Positions 9,242 to 16,100 of a stretch of 43,543 nt of DNA are shown piece by piece. Made by a program: the position numbers and the translations under genes. Source of the stretch: Fluviicoccus keumensis. GTDB taxonomy: Bacteria; Pseudomonadota; Gammaproteobacteria; Pseudomonadales; Moraxellaceae. The number at the start of each line of letters is the position of its first letter. Position 1 is the stretch's first letter. The DNA lies in assembly GCF_004217445.1 (NCBI RefSeq), contig NZ_SHKX01000003.1, positions 1 to 43,543 on the forward strand. The letters are read 5' to 3'. The notes below the pieces were generated by a model. That model was not told the origin of the DNA. It did not search any database and worked only from the letters and a program-made list of their open reading frames with translations.

Positions 9242-9257
9242 ATGACACAAATGTCAT
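9242..9257. promoter_or_regulatory. CusR/CopR-type operator between divergent copper operons
   Basis: ATGACA-CAAA-TGTCAT is a perfect 6-bp inverted repeat with a 4-bp centre, followed by TTT. It closely follows the E. coli CusR box (TGACA and TGTCA halves in an AT-rich frame). It lies in the 166-bp gap between cusR (minus) and the 91-aa gene (plus). A single site here could control both transcription units. Exact -10 and -35 elements were not assigned. Confidence 0.75.
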
Positions 9258-9335
9258 TTTCGTGTCAGGGTACTGACCGTAAATAACCCGCATCATAGTC
9301 GTATCCGAAGATATTGCAGGGCAGGAGAATCTCAG

Positions 9336-9611
9336 ATGCGATTGTTGCTTGTCAGCCTGCTCCTGTCCTCCGGCCTGACACAGGCCGCCGACACCATATC
9401 CCCAGCAATCGACACCCGCGCGCCCGAGCACGGCCTTGCCGGTTATCAGGGATGGAGCGATCCGGCCGTCCGTGACTGGCGCGAAAGCAACAGGCTGGTG
9501 ATGGGTGACAACACCGCTCCTGACGGGGCGCACGATGGCGAAGCCGATACGACCTCCTTACCCCCTCACAACGGCATGGCCATGCCGGGCATGCGCCACG
9601 GAGCCATGTGA
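9336..9611 (+). CDS. Small exported Met/His-rich protein heading the copper operon
   Basis: A 91-aa protein with a clear Sec signal peptide (MRLLLVSLLLSSGLTQAAD). The mature part ends in a Met/His cluster (HNGMAMPGMRHGAM), a pattern of soft-metal coordination in periplasmic copper proteins. The ribosome site AGGAG lies just upstream of ATG. The gene sits directly after the CusR-type operator and its stop overlaps the next start (TGATG), so it is the promoter-proximal gene of the plus-strand copper operon. I do not recognise a named family. A Cu-binding role is inferred from residues and position. Confidence 0.75.
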   Translation: MRLLLVSLLLSSGLTQAADTISPAIDTRAPEHGLAGYQGWSDPAVRDWRESNRLVMGDNTAPDGAHDGEADTTSLPPHNGMAMPGMRHGAM

Positions 9612-10990
9612 TGCCTTCTTCCAAAGCAGTCAGCCAAACCCTTCTGGTCCTGACGTTGACCACCGGACTGGGATCCTGCGCCACGCTATCCGACGAAGGT
9701 CGTGAGCGCGACGCCATACTGACTGCGACCGGCGTCACTGCCGTCGACCTGAAAGGGGAGCGTGTCAGAGAATTGCTGGCACACGAGATCACGATGGATG
9801 AAGCGGCCACGATTACCCTGCTGAACAACCCGGGCCTGCAACGCACCTTTGCTGAATTACGCCTCGATGAGGCCCAACTGGTGGCGGCAACCCGCATCCC
9901 CAACCCGCGCTTTTCCGTATCCAGACTGACCCAAGGCTCCAGCCGGGAAACTGGCTTCAGTATTGGTATCGATCTGATCGATTTGTTGCTGCTGCCCGCA
10001 CAAACACCGATAGCACGCCAGCGCTACGATATCACCCGGCAAGAGGCAGCCCGGATAGCTGTTAGCCTGGCGCAGCAAACCCGACTGGCATATGTAGCGG
10101 CCATTTTCGCCCGTCAACGGCGGGATTACGGCCGTGAAGTACTGACAGCAGCGGAGGCGGGGCGTGATCTGGCCCGGAGTCTGGCTGTTGCAGGCAACAT
10201 CAGCCGGCTGGACGCCGCCCGCGAGCAGGCTTTTTACGCGGAAGCAGCCGCTCAGTCCGAGCGCGATAAGGTGGAATACAACGCCGCGCTGGAGCGACTG
10301 GCACGCCTGCTAGGCCTGACAAACACGACTGACATCCGATTGCCAGACCGGCTGCCGGACCTGCCCCCACAACCCCGCGCCTTGGCTGATATTGAACAGG
10401 ATGCGCTTGAACATCGCCTGGATGTCAGGTTGGCGCGACAGCGGTTCGATAATACCGTGCGCACATTGAAGCTGACCCGGATCACCCGATTCGTTAATGT
10501 TCTGGATCTGGATTATCAGACGAATACTTACAACGATCAGCCCCGGCAACAGGGAGTCACCGTGGGTTTTGAAATCCCGATCTTCGATTTCGGCAGGATC
10601 CGCACCGCAGGAGCCGAAGCCCGTTACCGGGCGGCAATAGCTGAAGTCGCCGAGACGGCTGTCAACGCCCGTAGCGAGGCCCGCACCGCCTATCAGGGTT
10701 ATCAGGCCGCCTATGCGCTGGCGCGCCATTATCGCGACGAGGTCGTGCCGCTCCAGCGGCAAATCGCTGAAGAAATGCAACTGCGCTACAACGGCATGCT
10801 GATCAGCACATTCGACCTGCTGGCCCAGGCTCGTGAGCAAGTAGCGGCCAGCCACGCCTGGATGACCGCACTCAACGATTACTGGGTGCAGGATACCATT
10901 CTCAACGGCGCCGTTTACGGTGCTGGAGGCGGTGTCCGCGAAGCCGGAGCCCCGATCATTACCGGTCGACCCGACACCCCTGGCCACTAA
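9611..10990 (+). CDS. TolC-family outer-membrane lipoprotein of the copper operon
   Basis: About 459 aa. The N-terminus has a signal peptide ending in a lipobox-like GLGSC. The body has the repeated long helices of TolC/CusC channel proteins (EITMDEAATITLLNNPGLQ as first core helix, and FEIPIFDFGRIRTAG typical of the second strand repeat). No adaptor or pump gene follows. The next genes are copper oxidase and cupredoxin, so this is an orphan outer-membrane factor that could serve the copper ATPase/oxidase pathway or combine with CusBA. The ATG at 9611 overlaps the upstream stop. A GTG at 9608 is the alternative. Confidence 0.87.
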   Translation: MPSSKAVSQTLLVLTLTTGLGSCATLSDEGRERDAILTATGVTAVDLKGERVRELLAHEITMDEAATITLLNNPGLQRTFAELRLDEAQLVAATRIPNPRFSVSRLTQGSSRETGFSIGIDLIDLLLLPAQTPIARQRYDITRQEAARIAVSLAQQTRLAYVAAIFARQRRDYGREVLTAAEAGRDLARSLAVAGNISRLDAAREQAFYAEAAAQSERDKVEYNAALERLARLLGLTNTTDIRLPDRLPDLPPQPRALADIEQDALEHRLDVRLARQRFDNTVRTLKLTRITRFVNVLDLDYQTNTYNDQPRQQGVTVGFEIPIFDFGRIRTAGAEARYRAAIAEVAETAVNARSEARTAYQGYQAAYALARHYRDEVVPLQRQIAEEMQLRYNGMLISTFDLLAQAREQVAASHAWMTALNDYWVQDTILNGAVYGAGGGVREAGAPIITGRPDTPGH

Positions 10991-11005
10991 CGGAGACTCC
11001 CGACC

Positions 11006-12370
11006 ATGACGACACGACGACATTTTCTGCTCGGTGCCGGCGCCACCGCGCTCGCCAGCGGACTGGCGTCCCGCGTCCACGCCGGCATTCCCGAGGCAGC
11101 GACGCAGGACCATCCAGGCACCTCCGGGCCGCGCCTGCCACACGGAGGGCCCGACTACCATCCGGTTGTCACCTTGAATGGTTGGACCCTGCCGTACCGA
11201 ATGAAAAACGGTGTCAAGGAGTTCCACCTGGTCGCCGAACCGGTCGTGCGTGAGCTGGCCCCCGGCATGACCGCGCACATGTGGGGATATAACGGCCAAA
11301 GCCCCGGCCCAACCCTCGAATGCGTGGAAGGCGACCGGGTGCGTATCTTCGTTACCAACAAGCTGCCGGAGCACACAACCATACACTGGCACGGCATCCG
11401 CCTGCCGTCCGGCATGGACGGTGTCGGCGGCTTGTCGCAACCGCAAATCAAGCCCGGCCAAACCTTCGTTTACGAGTTCACACTGAAGCGATCCGGGACC
11501 TTCATGTACCACCCGCACGCTGACGAAATGGTGCAGATGGCGATGGGCATGATGGGCTTTTTCGTAGTGCATCCGAAAAACCCGGACTTCATGCGGGTGG
11601 ACCGCGACTTCGTGTTCTTGCTCAGCGCTTACGACATCGACCCCGGAAGTTACACACCCAAGGTGTCCACAATGACGGATTTCAACCTGTGGACCTTCAA
11701 CAGCCGGGTATTCCCCGGTCTGGATCCGCTGGTCGCACGCACCGGCGACCGGGTGCGCATCCGTGTCGGCAACCTGACCATGACCAATCATCCAATCCAT
11801 CTGCACGGGCACGATTTTGAAGTTACCGGCACCGACGGAGGATGGGTGCCGAAGTCAGCGCGCTGGCCGGAGGTCACTACCGATGTTGCGGTCGGCCAGA
11901 TGCGCGCGGTGGAGTTCGAGGCGACGGCCGGTGACTGGGCCTTCCATTGCCACAAATCGCACCACACGATGAATGCAATGGGCCACAAGCTGCCAACCAT
12001 GATTGGAGCATCTCAACAGGGGCTGGCCGACAAGGTTCGAAGGCTGGCCCCAGACTTCATGCCCATGGGTGACAAGGGCATGGCCGATATGGGTGAAATG
12101 GAAATGCCGCTACCCGACAATACCCTGCCGATGATGAGCGGACAGGGGCCTTTTGGGCCGCTGGAGATGGGCGGGATGTTCACCGTACTGAAAGTGCGTG
12201 ACAACCAGAAACCGGACGACTACCGCGATCCGGGCTGGTATGACCACCCCTCCGGCACTGTCGCATGGCTGCATACCGGCGAAGAGCCAGCCACCGTGCG
12301 CACTGAGCCCGCACCGGTCGGGGATCATGACCTGAACGTCCGCAAACCCACCGGGCCGATGAATCACTGA
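11006..12370 (+). CDS. TAT-exported multicopper oxidase (periplasmic Cu(I) oxidase)
   Basis: Oxidises toxic Cu(I) to Cu(II) in the periplasm using O2. The N-terminus is a twin-arginine signal (MTTRRHFLLGAGATALASG). Copper ligands are clear: TIHWHGIRLP and MYHPHADEMVQ for the trinuclear centre, NHPIHLHGHDFEV, and WAFHCHKSHHTMNAMGH for T1/T3. At 454 aa it is shorter than the 600-aa PcoA/CopA type and belongs to the compact copper-oxidase group. A Met-rich tail region (MPMGDKGMADMGEMEMPL) may recruit Cu(I). It lies in operon with TolC-like and cupredoxin genes. I avoid the symbol copA because the ATPase downstream shares it in other nomenclature. Confidence 0.93.
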   Translation: MTTRRHFLLGAGATALASGLASRVHAGIPEAATQDHPGTSGPRLPHGGPDYHPVVTLNGWTLPYRMKNGVKEFHLVAEPVVRELAPGMTAHMWGYNGQSPGPTLECVEGDRVRIFVTNKLPEHTTIHWHGIRLPSGMDGVGGLSQPQIKPGQTFVYEFTLKRSGTFMYHPHADEMVQMAMGMMGFFVVHPKNPDFMRVDRDFVFLLSAYDIDPGSYTPKVSTMTDFNLWTFNSRVFPGLDPLVARTGDRVRIRVGNLTMTNHPIHLHGHDFEVTGTDGGWVPKSARWPEVTTDVAVGQMRAVEFEATAGDWAFHCHKSHHTMNAMGHKLPTMIGASQQGLADKVRRLAPDFMPMGDKGMADMGEMEMPLPDNTLPMMSGQGPFGPLEMGGMFTVLKVRDNQKPDDYRDPGWYDHPSGTVAWLHTGEEPATVRTEPAPVGDHDLNVRKPTGPMNH

Positions 12371-12391
12371 GGCCATCAGGAGGAATCAGAC

Positions 12392-12922
12392 ATGACCGTA
12401 TCCTTGGCACTTTGGTGGGCCGCGCTGCCACTACTGCTGACGGTGAATCTGGCGCAGGCGCATGGCGATGAGCACATCGACCCCAACATGACCGTGGATA
12501 ACCCCATCACCTCCGAGGAAACACCTTATGGCCGCCAAGGTATGACTCGTGACGTGGCCCGCACCATCGAAATCCGCCTGGACGATTCGCCACGCTTCAA
12601 CCCGGACCTGATCACCGTGACGACAGGTGAAACCGTTAGGCTACGCCTGATGAACACGGGCCAACAACCCCACGAGTTCGTTCTGGGCACACCGGACAGC
12701 CTGAAAGCGCACGCTGCGATGATGATGCAAATACCCGACATGGCCCATGCCGACCCGAACCTGATACGGATCGAGACCGGGAAAAGCAGCGACCTGATTT
12801 GGCAGTTCACCCGAGCCGGCAATTTCGAATATGCCTGCCTGATACCGGGACACTGGCAGGCGGGCATGCAGGGCAGAGTCACCGTTCTGCCCCCAGCTCC
12901 GAACTCATTGCCCCCACTATAA
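12392..12922 (+). CDS. Periplasmic cupredoxin (CopI/plastocyanin-like copper protein)
   Basis: 176 aa with a Sec signal (ending NLAQAHGDEH). The fold signature of type-1 copper proteins is present: PHEFVLG (His ligand) and, near the C-terminus, YACLIPGHWQAGMQG (Cys, His and Met ligands). A long insert (HAAMMMQIPDMAHADPN) adds Met/His residues between the ligand strands. A strong AGGAGG-like ribosome site precedes ATG at 12392. Such cupredoxins confer copper tolerance in several proteobacteria and may shuttle electrons or copper to the oxidase or the cytochrome c two genes on. Confidence 0.88.
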   Translation: MTVSLALWWAALPLLLTVNLAQAHGDEHIDPNMTVDNPITSEETPYGRQGMTRDVARTIEIRLDDSPRFNPDLITVTTGETVRLRLMNTGQQPHEFVLGTPDSLKAHAAMMMQIPDMAHADPNLIRIETGKSSDLIWQFTRAGNFEYACLIPGHWQAGMQGRVTVLPPAPNSLPPL

Positions 12923-12935
12923 CTGGAGAACACCC

Positions 12936-13361
12936 ATGAAAATCCTGCAAACCACCCTTCACGCCATCCTGCTGGGTGCCGTACTCGCCACCGTCACACC
13001 GGCTGTGTTGGCGGACAGCAATCATCCGCACAGCCATGCCACGACCGGCAACATGGCGCACGAGATGCCTATGCCCACGCAAGCGTCCCCGATGGCAGCC
13101 CAGACCACCCCGGCCGCCAGCCCGATGGCCGACATGTACACCCAGGGCGAAATCCGCAAGGTGGACACCGCCCAAGGCAAGCTGACCATAAAGCACGGCG
13201 ACATCAAGAATCTGGGCATGCCCGGCATGACCATGATCTTCAAGGTCCAGTCCCCGCAAATGCTGGACGGCCTGAAGGCGGGTGACGCCGTGCAGTTCGT
13301 GGTGCAGCGCCAGAACGGCGGCCTGCTGATCACAGACCTGAAGAAGTCCCAAGGGCAATAA
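12936..13361 (+). CDS. CusF-like periplasmic copper-binding protein with variant site
   Basis: 141 aa with a signal peptide, a low-complexity Met/His/Pro linker (SHATTGNMAHEMPMPTQ) and then a C-terminal OB-fold CusF/EcfU domain (about 67-138). The metal site region reads LTIKHGDIK and LGMPGMTMIF: the His and MxM ligands are kept, but the Trp that caps Cu(I) in E. coli CusF (NWPEM) is replaced. The CusF domain fused to CusB at 3740-5233 retains the Trp, so the plasmid has two different CusF versions. It likely ferries periplasmic copper to the pump or oxidase. Same operon, three bases before the cytochrome gene. Confidence 0.85.
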   Translation: MKILQTTLHAILLGAVLATVTPAVLADSNHPHSHATTGNMAHEMPMPTQASPMAAQTTPAASPMADMYTQGEIRKVDTAQGKLTIKHGDIKNLGMPGMTMIFKVQSPQMLDGLKAGDAVQFVVQRQNGGLLITDLKKSQGQ

Positions 13362-13363
13362 TC

Positions 13364-13933
13364 ATGGGCAAATTTCCGAAAACCCTGCTGGCCGGATCAG
13401 CGCTCGCCGTCGCGGCGGGCCTCGGCTTTGTGTGGTCAGGCGTCTACGCCATCGGCGCCGATGAACCGCACTGGCGGCCTGTGGAGGCTTTCATCAGCTT
13501 CTTCCGCGACCGCGCCATCGCCCATCACGCCACCGGCATTACCGTTCCCGCCAACCTGGATGACCCGGCCGTCATCAGCATGGGAGCTGAGCACTACAAT
13601 GCCATGTGCACCGGTTGCCACCTATCACCTTTGCAGCAGGATTCGGAAATCCGGCCCGGGCTGTATCCGCAGCCGCCCAAACTGGCGGAACATGGTATGC
13701 ATGATCCGGCGGAGGCCTTCTGGGTCATCAAGCACGGCATCAAGCTAACCGCCATGCCCGCTTGGGGGCCAACCCACGATGATGAAGAAATCTGGGCAAT
13801 GGTAGCGTTCCTGCGTAAATTACCGACGCTGGATGCCTCCGCCTACCGTCGACTGACAGCCAGTCCCGGCGAGGAGGGTGATCACGACGCCGGAGCGTCT
13901 GGCCAAGCGGATGGCCACGCCCATACCCACTGA
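13364..13933 (+). CDS. Monohaem c-type cytochrome, membrane-anchored or exported
   Basis: 189 aa. An N-terminal hydrophobic helix (residues 6-30) exports or anchors it. A single haem site CTGCH (Cys82, Cys85, His86) and a probable axial Met in LTAMPAWGP define a class I cytochrome c. The C-terminal tail is His/Asp-rich (EEGDHDAGASGQADGHAHTH) and could bind metal. Placement between CusF-like and DUF2933 genes in a copper operon suggests electron transfer linked to periplasmic copper oxidation, for example with the multicopper oxidase or cupredoxin. This coupling is inference. Confidence 0.88.
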   Translation: MGKFPKTLLAGSALAVAAGLGFVWSGVYAIGADEPHWRPVEAFISFFRDRAIAHHATGITVPANLDDPAVISMGAEHYNAMCTGCHLSPLQQDSEIRPGLYPQPPKLAEHGMHDPAEAFWVIKHGIKLTAMPAWGPTHDDEEIWAMVAFLRKLPTLDASAYRRLTASPGEEGDHDAGASGQADGHAHTH

Positions 13934-13963
13934 CGCCCCGGTGGACGGGGCAAGGAGCTTGTC

Positions 13964-14215
13964 ATGAACACAGAAGAACATCCTGTTCACCCCCATCCAC
14001 CCTTTCGCTCGTCACGCGCGGCAATCGCCCTGGCTGTGATGGGCGGTGTCGCCCTTTTTTTCCTGTTCGAGGAGCACCGGGCGCACCTGCTCGGACTACT
14101 ACCTTACCTGATCCTGTTCGCTTGCCCGCTGATGCATCTGTTCATGCACCACGGACACCACCACGGTCATCGGCCACCGCAGGATAACGACCGCACCTCG
14201 GGAGACCGCCCATGA
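13964..14215 (+). CDS. DUF2933-type small membrane protein with His-rich tail
   Basis: 83 aa with one or two membrane helices (AIALAVMGGVALFFLFEEH and LLGLLPYLILFACPLMHLFM), then HHGHHHGHRPP. The arrangement of two short hydrophobic segments, the CPLMHLFMHHGHHHGH motif and a polar tail matches the DUF2933 family, which accompanies metal and copper clusters. The His-rich tail is a likely metal ligand. An AGGAG site precedes ATG. The stop overlaps the next gene start (ATGA). The function of the family is not established. Confidence 0.8.
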   Translation: MNTEEHPVHPHPPFRSSRAAIALAVMGGVALFFLFEEHRAHLLGLLPYLILFACPLMHLFMHHGHHHGHRPPQDNDRTSGDRP

Positions 14216-14859
14216 ATGCCCACCACGAAGCGGCCTATGGGCTGTGGTCACTGGTTTTCCTGAACTCTGCCGTGTTCATCATCTTCGCGCATAGCTTCTT
14301 CAAGCCGCAAACAAGCCGTGACTGGCGCACTTTCGGCGCATTCTCGGCCTTCATCGTCGCGCTGTTCGTGGAGATGTACGGCTTCCCGCTGACCATCTAC
14401 GTGATGGCCGGGTGGCTGCAGACGCATTACCCTGGCATCGATCTGATGTCGCACGACTCCGGCCACCTGTGGCATACCCTGCTGGGCGAGAAGGGCAACC
14501 CGCATTTCGACCTGATGCACATCGCCAGCAACGTCCTCATCATCGCGGGGTTCTGGCTGTTATCCGCCAGTTGGCATGTGCTGTATCACGCACAGCGCGC
14601 CGGCGTATTGGCGACAGGTGGCCCGTATGCCCGTATCCGGCATCCCCAGTATGTTGCCTTTGTTCTGATCCTGTTCGGCTTTCTGCTGCAATGGCCGACG
14701 ATACTGACGCTGCTGATGTTCCCGGTGTTACTGGCCATGTATGGCCAGCTGGCCGTGACCGAGGAACGGGATATGGAGTCCGCGTTTGGCAAGGCTTGGC
14801 AGGCCTATGCTGGACGGACGCCCCGTTTCCTACCCCACCTGTCCCCCCGGACAACATGA
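14212..14859 (+). CDS. Isoprenylcysteine carboxyl methyltransferase-like integral membrane protein
   Basis: 215 aa with about five hydrophobic segments. The C-terminal half has the ICMT/phospholipid methyltransferase signature: GPYARIRHPQYVAFVLILFG and later EERDMESAFGKAWQAYAGRTPRFLP, with the RHPxY and E-R catalytic residues of this SAM-dependent family. Bacterial members often sit beside DUF2933 genes in copper and metal clusters, as here, with overlapping starts. The methyl acceptor is unknown. A membrane lipid or protein acceptor is possible. The family assignment is firm and the link to copper is contextual. Confidence 0.85.
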   Translation: MNAHHEAAYGLWSLVFLNSAVFIIFAHSFFKPQTSRDWRTFGAFSAFIVALFVEMYGFPLTIYVMAGWLQTHYPGIDLMSHDSGHLWHTLLGEKGNPHFDLMHIASNVLIIAGFWLLSASWHVLYHAQRAGVLATGGPYARIRHPQYVAFVLILFGFLLQWPTILTLLMFPVLLAMYGQLAVTEERDMESAFGKAWQAYAGRTPRFLPHLSPRTT

Positions 14860-14879
14860 AGCTCTCTGGAGAAATCCCC

Positions 14880-15251
14880 ATGAAACGCCACCTGCTGCTG
14901 TTCCCGCTGATTGTCGCCCTGGGCGGCCTGACCCATGCCGATGACGCGGCCAAACCCGCCATGAAGGGCATGGACAAGATGGATATGAAATCGATGACCC
15001 CGAAGGACGATATGAAGCCCGGTGGAGATATGCACGACATGAAGGCCATGCATGAGAAGTGCATGGGCGACAGCAAGGGCATGGATGACATGAAAGGCAT
15101 GCACGATCACTGCATGCAGGGCATGGATAGCATGAAGCCGGCTGACAAGGCGAAAGCCGCGAAGAAGCCGAAGCACCGCAAGGGCGGCAAGGCCAAGCCG
15201 GAAACCTCTCCGGAACATAACCATAACCATGGCGCGGTCCCCGGACAGTAA
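14880..15251 (+). CDS. Met/His/Asp-rich periplasmic copper-sequestering protein
   Basis: 123 aa. A Sec signal (MKRHLLLFPLIVALGGLTHA) is followed by tandem short units of the MKxMD/MHDMK type (MKGMDKMDMKSM, MHDMKAMHEKCMGD, MHDHCMQGMDSM). A Lys-rich segment and a His-rich end (EHNHNHGAVPGQ) follow. The repeated Met and His residues with two Cys form an obvious multi-site soft-metal chelator, similar to short pentapeptide-repeat copper proteins. GGAG lies upstream of the ATG at 14880. The same frame is open further 5' inside the ICMT gene, but the signal peptide and ribosome site fix this start. Last gene before a hairpin-rich gap. Confidence 0.85.
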   Translation: MKRHLLLFPLIVALGGLTHADDAAKPAMKGMDKMDMKSMTPKDDMKPGGDMHDMKAMHEKCMGDSKGMDDMKGMHDHCMQGMDSMKPADKAKAAKKPKHRKGGKAKPETSPEHNHNHGAVPGQ

Positions 15252-15280
15252 TTCCCGGTCATGCCTATTTTATTGCTGAC

Positions 15281-15326
15281 GCATCAGCCATAAAAATGGT
15301 GATGCGCTAGCGCGCCCTTACGGGCT
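15281..15326 (+). terminator. Two hairpins after the copper operon, possible terminator
   Basis: A stem with 10 paired positions and one bulged G (15281-15305, GCATCA and TGATGC arms) is followed by GCCC-TTAC-GGGC (15315-15326). There is no uninterrupted T-run, so intrinsic termination is uncertain. The pair lies in the 166-bp gap between the Met-rich gene and the YceI gene and may attenuate rather than stop transcription. Confidence 0.4.
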
Positions 15327-15417
15327 ATGAAGCGTGTGTTTACTTCTCGTAGATTGCAAATAACAGATGAAGGAAACACCGCATTGTCCATGAGCCGAAC
15401 GCCAAAGATAACAACCC

Positions 15418-16047
15418 ATGTTTAGCCATTCAGTCCACATTGTACCAGCCTTGTTGCTAATGACCGCCACAGCCGTATCGGCTGCAGCCACGTCGCAGAC
15501 GCCGCCGGACCCCGATCCAAACCACATGCCCGCCGGGGTCTACAAGCTGGACAAGGCTCATGCCAGCATTATCGCCCGTGTACTGCATCAGGGTTTTGCC
15601 TGGTATACCTTCCGCTTCGACAATTTTGACGTTGCCTACGCCTTCGATCCAAAAAGTCCGGAAGCTTCCCGAGTGCAAGTGACAGTTGACCCTCGTTCGA
15701 TGAATACCGGCAACGCCAAGGCGGACAAGAGCTTTCCGGTAGATTTTCTGAAGGCGGACTTCTTTCCAAAAGTGACGTTTGTATCGACAGCCATAAAGTA
15801 TGCGGGGAATGGCAAGGGTACCGTCACCGGCGATCTGACGCTGGCCGGGGTGACCCGGCCACAGATACTGGACGTGACCTTCTTGGGCTCCGGCAAGGAC
15901 ATGTTCGGTGTCTTGCGAACCGGGTTTTCGGCAAAGACTGTGATCACCCGGTCTGCGTTTGACTCAACAGCGTATATCCCATTGGTAGGAGATGCCGTTG
16001 AGCTGATGATTGATGTGGAGTTCATCAAGAAGCCGGATCAATCTTAA
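15418..16047 (+). CDS. YceI-family periplasmic lipid-binding protein
   Basis: 209 aa with a signal peptide (LLLMTATAVSAAA). The YceI lipocalin-like barrel is recognised by YKLDKAHASIIARVLHQGF at the start of the domain, the VTVDPRSMNTGNAKADK region and the FLKADFFPKVTFVSTAI strand. The family binds polyisoprenoid-like lipids in the periplasm and is often stress induced. Its presence beside copper genes suggests protection of an isoprenoid such as a quinone, or pairing with the ICMT-like enzyme. That link is inference. It has its own gap upstream and may have a separate promoter. Confidence 0.9.
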   Translation: MFSHSVHIVPALLLMTATAVSAAATSQTPPDPDPNHMPAGVYKLDKAHASIIARVLHQGFAWYTFRFDNFDVAYAFDPKSPEASRVQVTVDPRSMNTGNAKADKSFPVDFLKADFFPKVTFVSTAIKYAGNGKGTVTGDLTLAGVTRPQILDVTFLGSGKDMFGVLRTGFSAKTVITRSAFDSTAYIPLVGDAVELMIDVEFIKKPDQS

Positions 16048-16100
16048 TCCGGCCTCACCAGTGAAATGCCGATACCTGAAATTGACGCCGGGAGGCCTCC

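Noticed and set aside
10310..11812. 500-aa antisense ORF opposite the TolC-like and multicopper oxidase genes
   Set aside because: Long open antisense frames are common in GC-rich coding DNA; the plus-strand proteins have clear family motifs and signal peptides.
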